A stretch of DNA of 64,000 bases, taken from contig NZ_FSRM01000002.1 of assembly GCF_900141745.1 (NCBI RefSeq), forward strand, positions 806,001-870,000, given 5' to 3'. The notes beneath the pieces were generated by a model. The model had not been told where the DNA came from and searched no databases. It worked only from the letters and a program-made list of their open reading frames with translations. A program made the position numbers and the translations under genes. The stretch is from Paraburkholderia phenazinium. GTDB taxonomy: Bacteria > Pseudomonadota > Gammaproteobacteria > Burkholderiales > Burkholderiaceae. Position 1 is the stretch's first letter, and each line of letters opens with the position of its first letter. Below, piece after piece: positions 1-7,850 of the stretch.

Positions 1-217
1 CGGCCATTCGCTGTGATTCCACGAGTGGCGCTTCATGGCCGCGTGCTGCCCGATGCGCCAAGCATATGTCTACGTTGGACTGCCGTTCGGATTCGGACAC
101 CGCAACGCCCGCTTCCGGAATGCAATCGTCGCTCGACCGTCACGGGGGGACGGCGCCATCGGCCTTTCCCATAAGCACGCAAGGCCGCTTTCGCGCCCCT
201 CTCTGTTCTTCATCGAA

Positions 218-949
218 TCAATTCGTGCTTGGGAGCACGCTACCGCTGCAATAGAATTTTTTGGGCGCAGGTGCAAGTTGCGCGACGCGTACCCACTGAG
301 TCGGCGGGTTGTAGGCCGTGTTTTGAATGAGGACCAACGGCAACTTTACGTCAATCACCATTCCCAGGTTGGTGTCCATGCCGGGCTGGGGATTTTGCTG
401 AATGGATCTCAACTGGTCCTGATAACACTGCTGATTATTCTGATCGATTTCGCGCTTTGTTTGCTCGCCCAACACTTCTTCCTTTTCCCGTTGCGCGTAA
501 CCGTCCTGATTGTAGTAATAGAACGTCGCGTATCCCGCAGTCATCTGGTCACCGTAGCTCGCGGTTCTAGTGATTTCAACCTGATACGCACCCAAGGCCT
601 TCTCTAGAGCTTGTTTATCCACACAAACTCCTTTCAAATCGTCGCTACTCCCTCGATAAACCCCGCCGTTTCCTTCGCACCATGCCTCGAGTTTCGTTCG
701 GAAAGTGATGTAGTAGCCTCGTCGATCGATGAAGGTCCAAAGGTTCTTGTTCACCCGCTTGGCACGGTAGGCATCGTTGGGGAAATCCCCTTGATGTCCC
801 ACCTCCCTGCCCGGCGCGCTGTCGACGAACTGGTCGAAGGTTGTCGGCGACGTATCGTCCGCGTGAGCGTACAAGGGCAATGCGACTATAGAGACAAAGG
901 CCAAAAACACTGTTTGCGGGACAAGATCGGTGTATTTCATCGCGACCAT
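218..949 (-). CDS. Hypothetical secreted protein
   Basis: A 243-residue protein I do not recognise. It begins with a basic MVAMKYTD stretch, then a hydrophobic segment (about residues 10-25) ending in LYAHA before DD, a plausible Sec signal peptide cleaved after AHA, so the product is probably periplasmic. The mature part is polar, rich in Tyr, Gln and Asn, and contains cysteines near 91, 109, 176 and 234 that could form disulphides. Either of two ATGs (positions 949 or 940) could be the start; neither has a clear ribosome site. It stands alone on this strand. The codon use looks native. No function is assigned. Confidence 0.7.
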   Translation of the reverse strand: MVAMKYTDLVPQTVFLAFVSIVALPLYAHADDTSPTTFDQFVDSAPGREVGHQGDFPNDAYRAKRVNKNLWTFIDRRGYYITFRTKLEAWCEGNGGVYRGSSDDLKGVCVDKQALEKALGAYQVEITRTASYGDQMTAGYATFYYYNQDGYAQREKEEVLGEQTKREIDQNNQQCYQDQLRSIQQNPQPGMDTNLGMVIDVKLPLVLIQNTAYNPPTQWVRVAQLAPAPKKFYCSGSVLPSTN

Positions 950-1017
950 AGTGAGTAGGATTTTTTATAACAGGACCAAATTGACATGTCGGCATCCCGG
1001 GTCAATATCTTTAGCGC

Positions 1018-1221
1018 CTAGGGTTCCTGGGAGTCGTCAAGCGTCATCTTGAATTGTCCCAGCGCATCCGCGAGCCGGGTCTCGGCGAAATCGCCCAGTT
1101 GGTCGAAGCGCGTCACACCCTTGAGAGAATCCTGTCGGACGACCCGAACGGCTTCGTCGCTGCGATCCAGAATGAGGCGTGCATATGAAAGGATCAGATC
1201 GACAACGGGCGTTTGGAAGTA
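1018..1221 (-). pseudogene. Possible C-terminal remnant of an unknown gene
   Basis: The minus strand reads openly from a TGA at 1222-1224 to a TAG at 1018. The peptide looks protein-like (VVDLILSYARLILDRSDEA, then TRFDQLGDFAETRLADAL), with an amphipathic helical pattern, but there is no suitable start. I read it as the tail of a gene whose front is lost or frameshifted. The family is not recognised. Confidence 0.3.
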
Positions 1222-1712
1222 TCACGCCCCGGGATTCGGCCATAAAAAAGCGCCGCCTTGTGGACTGCGCCGATGAGAAGTTCCAGCCGTATTTCGAGGG
1301 CGCGCTGGAACCTGAGAGACCGTTGCTGGTGCCGCCATTGACCACCTGGGCATTGGTAACCGGTATTGCCGCTGGCGTCATGCAGTCACAGTCTGTTTAT
1401 CGGCAGCATTGACGCCGATAGACAGGTGGGAGAAGCTTTAATCCAGCTTTAAATTCTTTCCATATATTTCGCCCATTTGCCGGTCGGACAAATGCTCTTG
1501 AGCAGAAGACGCCGACGCCGCAGGGGAGATTTGAATGCCCTCCCTGAGAGCGTGTAAAGCAGCCTGTTCATGGTTCACGAACTGCTTTTTTGGTTGCTGC
1601 CCATCCTCTTGCGCCCTCGGGATTAGCGTCGAGGTTCAAACAGGACTCCACACCAACGCCGTATGATCGAGTGACAAAAAACGGGGGGCTGGATGAACGA
1701 TGCGCAGAAGCG
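1222..1712. other. Gene-poor stretch
   Basis: Short open frames occur on both strands here (for example 1179-1412), but none has a ribosome site, sensible composition or a recognisable motif. I see no RNA gene. It is probably decayed sequence. Confidence 0.4.
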
Positions 1713-1880
1713 ATGCGGCTTGATGACCGATCGGGGTACTTCGTGCGGGCTATTTGGCCTGACGGTTACCAACAGCGAATCACCGGCTTTACCGACGATG
1801 CCGAAGCCCGCGAATGGATAGCCAACGATAGACGGGGCTGGCTCGACTGGATGCTGCACCGCCCGCCGCTTGGCACCTAA
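1713..1880 (+). CDS. Small hypothetical protein
   Basis: A 55-residue acidic protein, beginning MRLDDRSGYFVRAIWPDGYQ and ending WLDWMLHRPPLGT. I chose the ATG at 1713 because AGAAG sits just upstream. The open frame continues upstream through a GTG at 1671, but without a ribosome site. The pattern of aromatic strand residues followed by DDAEAREWI resembles small single-domain proteins common in Burkholderiaceae, but no function is known to me. No operon partner is apparent. Confidence 0.5.
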   Translation: MRLDDRSGYFVRAIWPDGYQQRITGFTDDAEAREWIANDRRGWLDWMLHRPPLGT

Positions 1881-2518
1881 GGCCAGCAACCGCCGCCACC
1901 TGCCAATCGACGGCCCGTGCCCGGTGCGATTAGCGCAATGCAGGAAATCTAATCAAGTGACTTCGTTCGTATGCAATCCCATGCGTTCACATTAAGGGGG
2001 ACGCAGCGAGCGACGAACCGCATTACAAGTTCGACAGCAACAATGTATCCGAGTCCGAAGACTCCGATAGTAGACTTCCAACGGTCGTGGTGACGCTTGA
2101 GGAGGGCCAACGATATGGCGTCGCGAAGGACCGTTTGTCGCCGAACATTGGCTGATGCGTCCCGCATATGCGGGACGCATCTCACAAAATCGTAATCGGC
2201 AGCATTCGGCCCGACCCGGACAATCGAATGCATAGTTCATATGTCCGCTTGTTAGCAGCGGACCGGACACTCGCGATCGCTAATCCAGTGTGGGAAGTAA
2301 CTTTGAACGTTACCGTACCGAATTCCTTGTAGACATCTGGGATCATAGCGCGGGGCCGTCTAAGCCAGATTGCGGTCCGCTCGCCAATACCACGCCAAAC
2401 GCAAAGCCACGCCGCGATCTCCCGAGGACGCTCGTCACATTGCCGCAATATTCAATGCGGTCCAGACTCGCTTCCGTGATGCTCGCGCTACAGCTCATCT
2501 TATAACCGGACGGCGCAC
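1881..2518. other. Intergenic stretch without a supported gene
   Basis: Only the 28-bp palindrome at 2154-2181 stands out. Open frames on both strands here (for example 2182-2448) have poor composition and no ribosome sites. Confidence 0.4.
2154..2181. repeat. 28-bp perfect palindrome
   Basis: The sequence starting GATGCGTCCCGCA is followed immediately by its exact reverse complement, giving a 14-bp stem with no loop bases. No T-run follows, so a classical terminator is unlikely. It could be a protein-binding site or a cruciform-forming element. Confidence 0.6.
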
Positions 2519-2794
2519 ATGATTAGGCATCAGTTTCATGAGTTCAGTGAAGACGAACAAGCCGACGCGGAGTCAATTTTCGCCAGCCACAGCTTCGATA
2601 TCATCGATTTCGACATCCGGGACGAAGATCAGTACCTGGCGGAAGATGGTACGAGTCTGATTCGCCGACAAGTCATGGTTACCCGGCGGAGCACTGACAA
2701 GTCTGCCGTTTATGCTGCTGGCCAAGGCACCGCATGGCACGCCGATTTCGAGCGTGATCTGGCGGCTGGAGTGTTCGGCGTCAGCTCGGTTTAG
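2519..2794 (+). CDS. Small hypothetical acidic protein
   Basis: A 91-residue soluble protein. The first half is strongly acidic (EFSEDEQADAESIFASHSFD, then DFDIRDEDQYLAEDG) and the second is more basic. There is no signal peptide, membrane segment or known motif. It lies 59 bp upstream of the Nramp-type transporter on the same strand and could be cotranscribed with it. The codon pattern is normal for the window. The function is unknown. Confidence 0.6.
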   Translation: MIRHQFHEFSEDEQADAESIFASHSFDIIDFDIRDEDQYLAEDGTSLIRRQVMVTRRSTDKSAVYAAGQGTAWHADFERDLAAGVFGVSSV

Positions 2795-2853
2795 TTCGGC
2801 ATTGCGCGACCGCATGTGTTTTCCGCAGCATTGACCCCTAGGAGCGCTCTCCG

Positions 2854-4143
2854 ATGGATACGCTGATACGCGACCCGGTGAAACAACCGCCGCAGCCGAA
2901 ACTGTTCGAGGTGATGGGCCCCGGTCTCATTACGGGCGCCTCCGACGACGACCCGAGCGGCATCGCCACCTATTCGCAGGTCGGCGCCCAGTTCGGCTAT
3001 GGACTCGCCTGGACGTTGCTCTTCAGCTATCCGCTGATGACGGCCATTCAGGAGATCAGTGCGCGAATTGGACGTGTAACCGGATACGGCATCGCCGGCA
3101 ATCTGCGCCGCCACTATCCGCGCTGGCTTTCGACCAGTGTCGTCGCTCTGCTGATGACCGCGAACGTCATCAATCTCGGTGCGGATCTCGGTGCAATGGG
3201 TGCCGCGCTCAAGCTTCTGATCTCAGGCCCGGCATTGCTCTATGTCTGCCTTTTCGGCCTGCTTTCGATCGCACTGGAGGTTTTCACACGCTATGCGCGC
3301 TACGTCTCCGTTCTGAAGTGGCTGTGCCTGTCTCTATTCAGCTATGTGATCTGCGCGTTCGTCGTGAAGGTGCCGTGGCGTGAAGTGGGCTGGGCGACCA
3401 TCTGGCCGCCGCTATCGGCCAGCCCCGACTATCTCGTCGCGATAGTCGCGGTGATGGGCACCACCATCAGCCCCTACCTTTTCTTCTGGCAAGCCGAACA
3501 GGAAGTCGAGGACCAGCGCGAGCGGCCTAGCGCACACCCGCTGACCCACGCGCCATGGGAAGCAAAGTCGGAATTCACGCGGATTCGCATCGACACCTAC
3601 CTGGGAATGGCGTTATCGAACGTCATTGCGTTCTTTATCGTCGTGACAACGGCAGCGACGCTACACGCCCACGGCATGAGCGACATCCAGACATCCGGCC
3701 AGGCGGCCGAAGCGCTTCGGGCTGTGGCTGGCCCCTTCACGTTTGTGATTTTTGCTGCCGGGATTATCGGCACCGGTCTGCTGACCGTTCCCGTACTTGC
3801 GGGCTCGGCAGCTTATGCGGTAGGCGAACTACTATCGTGGCGTGTCGGCCTCGCGCGCCTTCCACTCCGGGCAAAAGCGTTTTACGGCGTGATCGCAGCG
3901 GCGACGCTAATCGGCGTCGCGCTGAATTTCACCAGTATCGATCCCGTCAAGGCGCTGTACTGGAGTGCCGTGCTAAACGGTGTGGTCGCTGTCCCAGTGA
4001 TGATGGTGATGATGCATCTGTCCATGCGCACAGGCATCATGAGCGGTTTCACCTTGCCCATGCCGCTGCGCGTCCTTGGTTGGCTGGCAACCACGACGAT
4101 GGCAATGACCGTCGTCGCCATGGCGGTCTCGGTGTTTGCGTAA
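2854..4143 (+). CDS. Divergent Nramp-family divalent metal transporter
   Basis: A 429-residue inner-membrane protein with about 11 hydrophobic helices, the length and layout of the Nramp (SLC11/MntH) family of proton-coupled divalent metal importers. Helix 1 carries DDDPSGIATYSQVG where classical Nramps have DPGN, and helix 6 reads MGTTISPYLFFWQAE where MntH has an (A/M)PH motif. The metal-site methionine and asparagine are therefore changed while the helix-1 aspartates remain. Known NRAMP-related magnesium transporters (NRMT) also lack the canonical metal-site residues, so Mg2+ or another hard ion is possible, but the substrate is inference. An AGGAG lies ahead of the ATG. It opens the stress island. 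Confidence 0.85.
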   Translation: MDTLIRDPVKQPPQPKLFEVMGPGLITGASDDDPSGIATYSQVGAQFGYGLAWTLLFSYPLMTAIQEISARIGRVTGYGIAGNLRRHYPRWLSTSVVALLMTANVINLGADLGAMGAALKLLISGPALLYVCLFGLLSIALEVFTRYARYVSVLKWLCLSLFSYVICAFVVKVPWREVGWATIWPPLSASPDYLVAIVAVMGTTISPYLFFWQAEQEVEDQRERPSAHPLTHAPWEAKSEFTRIRIDTYLGMALSNVIAFFIVVTTAATLHAHGMSDIQTSGQAAEALRAVAGPFTFVIFAAGIIGTGLLTVPVLAGSAAYAVGELLSWRVGLARLPLRAKAFYGVIAAATLIGVALNFTSIDPVKALYWSAVLNGVVAVPVMMVMMHLSMRTGIMSGFTLPMPLRVLGWLATTTMAMTVVAMAVSVFA

Positions 4144-4361
4144 GATATTTCGCTACTCAGGAGCAGCGTTCGATAGCGCTGCCCTATAATGAGATAAGGG
4201 TTCCCCCAAATCGCCTCACCTAAGGTCGTGCCGCAGAGGCACAACAGCACGTTTAGCCAGCTCCACGTCTAACCCCAGTTGAAGTCTGGCCTCAATAGGT
4301 AATTTCTTGGCGCGCTCGTTCAAAACAACGCCAGTTTTCAACAGAATGCCTAGGAGTGGCG

Positions 4362-5081
4362 ATGCCCAACGCGCATCATCCCAAAGAGAATCACCTGCTA
4401 TCGGTCCTGCCGGAAGCAGAGTGGAAACGCATCGAGCCGCATCTCATGCCGCTCGATATGTCACTGGGACAGGTGGTATACGAATCGGGTGACCGCCTCG
4501 ATCACGTCTACTTCCCCACTACCGCCATCATCTCGCTGCTGTACGTGATGGAAGACGGTGCGTCCGCCGAGATTGCGATTGTCGGTAACGAAGGGCTCGT
4601 CGGCATTGCGCTCTTTATGGGTGGAGAAACCACACCCAGCCGCGCCGTCGTGCAAAGCGCAGGGCACGCTTACCGGCTGGACGCCCACATCCTGAAGGAA
4701 GAGTTCCATCGCGCCGGCCCCGTGCAGCGGTTGCTGCTTCGCTACACGCAGGCGCTGATTACCCAGATGGCGCAAACCGCGGTGTGCAACCGGCATCACT
4801 CCATCGATCAACAGTTGTGCCGCTGGCTGCTCCTGAGTATCGACAGACTGCCCTCCAACAAGTTGAAGATGACGCAGGAACTGATCGCCAATATGCTCGG
4901 CGTGCGCCGCCCTGGCGTGACCGAAGCCGCCACGAAGCTCCAGGACGCCGGGTTGATCCGTTATAGCTATGGCCATATCGAGGTGCTGGACAGACCGGGA
5001 CTAGAAAAGCGCGTCTGCGAATGTTACGGCGTCGTAAGACGCGAGTTCGATCGGCTTCTACCCGATCTGCGCGCAATCTAA
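4362..5081 (+). CDS. Crp/Fnr-family transcriptional regulator
   Basis: A 239-residue regulator with an N-terminal cyclic-nucleotide-binding-like beta-roll (about residues 15-125, with GQVVYESGD and an EIAIVGNEGLVGIALF segment) and a C-terminal Crp-type helix-turn-helix (about 145-215; MTQELIANMLGVRRPGVTEA). It has no FNR cysteine cluster, so it does not sense oxygen through Fe-S. This lineage is abundant in Burkholderia and rhizobia as stress or hypoxia regulators. I start at ATG 4362 because AGGAG (4352-4356) is correctly spaced; a GTG at 4356 overlaps that ribosome site. Its stop overlaps the stop of the convergent PRC-barrel gene in a shared CTAA. Confidence 0.9.
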   Translation: MPNAHHPKENHLLSVLPEAEWKRIEPHLMPLDMSLGQVVYESGDRLDHVYFPTTAIISLLYVMEDGASAEIAIVGNEGLVGIALFMGGETTPSRAVVQSAGHAYRLDAHILKEEFHRAGPVQRLLLRYTQALITQMAQTAVCNRHHSIDQQLCRWLLLSIDRLPSNKLKMTQELIANMLGVRRPGVTEAATKLQDAGLIRYSYGHIEVLDRPGLEKRVCECYGVVRREFDRLLPDLRAI

Positions 5082-5869
5082 ACCCTCTGCTTCGACCAGT
5101 AGCCCTCGCGGCCGTAAAACTCGTACAGTGCGGTCTCGTAGTCCCGGTTGACCGGAATCGCATCGTCGTACGCCGGACTCTGCTTGATCGCATCGCGCGT
5201 CAGCATCGTGGAAACGCTTGAGCCGAACCAGTCGATCGACTCGATCCATTCGGTCGCCAGCAGGACTTCCTTGCCGCCGGGCCACCAGTTGCGCGTATCC
5301 ACGGTCAGATAGCGTATGACCCAGGCCTCATCGTCGAAGATAAAGCCGGAAACGTGACCAATGCTGCCGTCGATCGCCTCGATGTGGTAACCCTTCACCC
5401 CTTCCGTGCTACGCAGATGCGTATCCGCCAGCGGATCATCGGCCCCGGGGGCCGGGCCGACAACCGGGAAAGCACCCAGTGGCAAAGCGGCCGTCGCTGA
5501 TTCGTCGAAGGCGGGATAGGCACCCATCCCCCAAATGTTCGCACCGCCCCAATACGTCGGATAGCCGTAGTAGCGCAGGTACTGGATCTCATGCTGACGC
5601 GACACGGGCTTATGGGTGTCGATATTCGGGCTGTCGCGCACCTGTAGTCGCGTGAGTTTTACGTGCACGGCGCTGGACCCGGGATCCGAGTGAGATACGG
5701 CATACGGCGAAATCAGCACCTGCCGATCCCTGAGCCAGTCACCTGTTTCGACCACCAGATAGCGAACGCCCCACGCTTCGTCGTCGAAATAGATTTGCCT
5801 CACGGTGCCGACATCGCCATCACTTGCCTTGACGGCGGATCCCTGCAAAAACGCTATGTTGCGCAGCAT
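5078..5869 (-). CDS. Tandem PRC-barrel domain protein
   Basis: A 263-residue protein with two PRC-barrel modules. The first (about 1-75) has GDVGTVRQIYFDDEAWGVRY, the second (about 150-225) has GSIGHVSGFIFDDEAWVIRY. Both share the FDDEAW(G/V)(V/I)RY signature of small beta-barrels also seen in photosynthetic reaction-centre H subunits and RimM. A Tyr/Trp-rich linker lies between them. Such proteins are commonly stress-induced in Burkholderiales, but their biochemical role is unclear. I start at ATGCTGCGC (5869) because GGAGG lies 5 bp upstream. The promoter region (5864-5949) is duplicated upstream of the YSC84 gene at 10.58 kb. Confidence 0.85.
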   Translation of the reverse strand: MLRNIAFLQGSAVKASDGDVGTVRQIYFDDEAWGVRYLVVETGDWLRDRQVLISPYAVSHSDPGSSAVHVKLTRLQVRDSPNIDTHKPVSRQHEIQYLRYYGYPTYWGGANIWGMGAYPAFDESATAALPLGAFPVVGPAPGADDPLADTHLRSTEGVKGYHIEAIDGSIGHVSGFIFDDEAWVIRYLTVDTRNWWPGGKEVLLATEWIESIDWFGSSVSTMLTRDAIKQSPAYDDAIPVNRDYETALYEFYGREGYWSKQRV

Positions 5870-5949
5870 GATGGCCTCCACGTCTGCAGATATTGACTCT
5901 GACAATACGCGCGATCAGTTCGGAAAGCGGTACGTCAACGTACAAACCG
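5864..5949 (-). repeat. Duplicated promoter/leader, copy 1
   Basis: This stretch matches 10577-10662. The first 30 bases (ribosome site and start region, gcagcatgatggcctccacg onward) are identical, and the block gatcag(t/c)tcggaaagcgg plus the following palindrome is nearly identical. The middle has diverged. It serves the PRC-barrel gene here and the YSC84 gene in the other copy. Confidence 0.85.
5930..5943. promoter_or_regulatory. Palindrome GTACGTCAACGTAC (candidate operator)
   Basis: A 6-bp inverted repeat with a 2-bp spacer, 61 bp upstream of the PRC-barrel start. It is one of five GTACG-N4-CGTAC sites in stress-gene promoter regions here (also 9403, 10643, 22792 and 24257). The binding protein is unknown. 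Confidence 0.6.
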
Positions 5950-5953
5950 CGAG

Positions 5954-6088
5954 CTATCTGCGATCCTCGCGCCGCCTTGCGGGCAGCGCAGGAGACGGCG
6001 AGCCCAAAGGCTGGTGCTTGTAGCGGTAGAGCGAGGTGGCGAACATCAACGCCATTCCCACTACGATTCCCCACATTGCCGATGTCAT
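5954..6088 (-). CDS. Small single-span membrane protein
   Basis: A 44-residue peptide: MTSAMWGIVVGMALMFATSL forms one transmembrane helix, followed by a basic tail (YRYKHQPLG to RRREDRR) that would face the cytoplasm. AGGA lies 6 bases before the ATG. It is encoded just downstream of gadC and the kinase remnant on the same strand. Small proteins of this shape are frequent in stress operons, but no specific family is recognised. Confidence 0.55.
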   Translation of the reverse strand: MTSAMWGIVVGMALMFATSLYRYKHQPLGSPSPALPARRREDRR

Positions 6089-6095
6089 ATCGTTC

Positions 6096-6279
6096 CTATT
6101 GCTCGGTTCGCGATCCAATCCTTCGCAGTGAAACATCTCTCGGCGGCAAGTCCACGATGGGTAGTCGAAGCGTGAATTCGCTGCCGGGACCTGGGCCGGC
6201 GCTGAGCACCGACACAGTCCCGCCATGTTACTCAGCAACGGCCTTCACGACGGCAACAGTCGTGGGGCACGTCGAATGA
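6096..6279 (-). pseudogene. Remnant of a hybrid/sensor histidine kinase C-terminus
   Basis: The minus strand translates as VVKAVAE, a TAA stop, then HGGTVSVLSAGPGPGSEFTL and RLPIVDLPPRD, ending at TAG (6096). This is the G2 box and last strand of a histidine-kinase ATPase domain (compare the LVELHGG to GSEFIVDLP region of the intact fusion kinase at 12.7-16.7 kb). The in-frame stop replaces the usual Leu. Only about 60 codons survive, squeezed between gadC and the small membrane gene. Confidence 0.75.
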
Positions 6280-6293
6280 TCCGCACGCACCTA

Positions 6294-7823
6294 CTACTTC
6301 AGCGGCACCGCTGCGGGACGAACGAGCGTTGCTTCATGCACAGTCGCCCAGTCGCTGCGGCGAACGTGGTGGATGATCAATGGAATACCCCCGAACACGA
6401 CGATGCCGAGCACGACCAGTCCCGTATAAAGCCAGGGCGAACCGACCGGCAACTGGTCCGGCGGAAAAAAAGAAACGACAAAGCTGAACAGCACGCCAGC
6501 AAAGCCGATTCCGGCAGTCAACCACATACCCGCCAAACCGCCCGGCACCGTAAAGGGGCGCGGCAAAGCCGGTGCAGAGTAGCGCAGCCGGATCGCCGCT
6601 GCATACATCAGCATATAGGCGATCAGGTAAAGCGCGATCGTCATGGCGGAAATCAGGAAGAATGCCACCGAGACGTCCTGGATCACGAAGTAGAAGCATG
6701 AAATAACGGTCACGATCAAACCTTGAACCAGCAGAATATGCGTGGGCATGCCCTTGCGATTCTTCGCCTGAAGGATCGGTGGCAGCTCACCTTCATGAGC
6801 TGTCTCGAGCAAGCCGCGCGACGGACTGCCGAGCCATGCCAGCACGCCACTGATTGCACCAACGCCAACCAGCAGCGACAACGCAGACACCGCCCAGCCC
6901 ATGTGCCAGATGTCTACAAGCACGGCACCGAACGCGTCGAATACGCCGGATTGCAGCGAGATCTTGTCGTAGGGCAAAATCGCAGCAATCGGCAACGCGC
7001 CGAGTGCGAAGATCAGCACTGAGATCAGCGCACCCAGTCCGATGGCCGCCGGATACCCTCGACTTGGGCTGCGCATGTCCATCACGTGAACCGCTTGCAC
7101 CTCGACGCCGGCAAACAGCAACACGATCCCTGCAAGAAACGAGATCGTGCCGAAGCCGTGGATTGCGGGCCAGAAGCGAGCATGACCGTCCTGGGACAGA
7201 GCGGCGTCTCTCAGGTGCTGCCAGCCCAGCGGATGTCCACTGCTAATCCAGTAGCCAAGCAGCGCGAGCAACACAATGCCTGGTACGATGGTGCCGATCA
7301 CGAAGGTCCAGTTGGCAATCTTCGCGAACACTTCGACGCCTTGCAGCACGACCCACGTCGCGAGCCAGTACGCGACTATGCAGAAAATTCCGACGTAGGT
7401 CCCGTTCTTCGCCAGCTCGGGGCGACCGATCGTGTAGGCGAGTGCCGCCGCCCCAAAGGTGAGCGCAACGGGAAACCAGACGACGTTCTGAATCCACTGC
7501 AACCAGATAGCGAGGAAGCCCCAACGCGTGCCGAACGCTTCCGCGACCCACGTGTAGATGCCGCCGCGGCGGTCAGCAAAGGCACCGCCCAGCTCAGCAG
7601 AAATCAGCGATGCGGGGATCAGATAGAACACGACGGTAAACGCGAGATAGACGAACATCGTCATCTCTTCCTTGGCAAGCAAAGGAAGTCCACGCAGGCT
7701 TGTCACCACCGCGGCGGCCGTCATAAGTCCTATCGAGGTGACGCTCAGATACTGGCCGCGCTTCGAGGCATCGGCTGTGTTGGCGGTCGGTAGAGCGGCC
7801 ACCGTGCTAACAGTGTCATTCAT
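6294..7823 (-). CDS. gadC: Glutamate:GABA antiporter-type amino acid permease (GadC-like)
   Basis: A 509-residue APC-superfamily permease with 12 predicted helices. The sequence follows E. coli GadC: an early SIGLMTAAAVVTSLRGLP helix, GGIYTWVAEAFGTRWGFLAI, FAGVEVQAVHVMDMRSPSRG, and a late FVVSFFPPDQLP. GadC exchanges external glutamate for internal GABA across the inner membrane, so decarboxylation consumes a cytoplasmic proton. It lies 27 bp downstream of gadB on the same strand, which supports this substrate. It lacks the long C-terminal plug of E. coli GadC, ending soon after the last helix, so pH gating may differ. A fragment of a second copy survives at 24.4 kb. Confidence 0.85.
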   Translation of the reverse strand: MNDTVSTVAALPTANTADASKRGQYLSVTSIGLMTAAAVVTSLRGLPLLAKEEMTMFVYLAFTVVFYLIPASLISAELGGAFADRRGGIYTWVAEAFGTRWGFLAIWLQWIQNVVWFPVALTFGAAALAYTIGRPELAKNGTYVGIFCIVAYWLATWVVLQGVEVFAKIANWTFVIGTIVPGIVLLALLGYWISSGHPLGWQHLRDAALSQDGHARFWPAIHGFGTISFLAGIVLLFAGVEVQAVHVMDMRSPSRGYPAAIGLGALISVLIFALGALPIAAILPYDKISLQSGVFDAFGAVLVDIWHMGWAVSALSLLVGVGAISGVLAWLGSPSRGLLETAHEGELPPILQAKNRKGMPTHILLVQGLIVTVISCFYFVIQDVSVAFFLISAMTIALYLIAYMLMYAAAIRLRYSAPALPRPFTVPGGLAGMWLTAGIGFAGVLFSFVVSFFPPDQLPVGSPWLYTGLVVLGIVVFGGIPLIIHHVRRSDWATVHEATLVRPAAVPLK

Positions 7824-7850
7824 TTCGTGCGCTCCTTTGAAGAGGCGACA

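Noticed and set aside
35-607. 190-codon plus-strand frame at the left end
   Set aside because: It overlaps a signal-peptide protein on the other strand and has no protein-like features.
7086-7793. 235-codon open frame opposite gadC
   Set aside because: Antisense shadow of the permease. No motif, no ribosome site.
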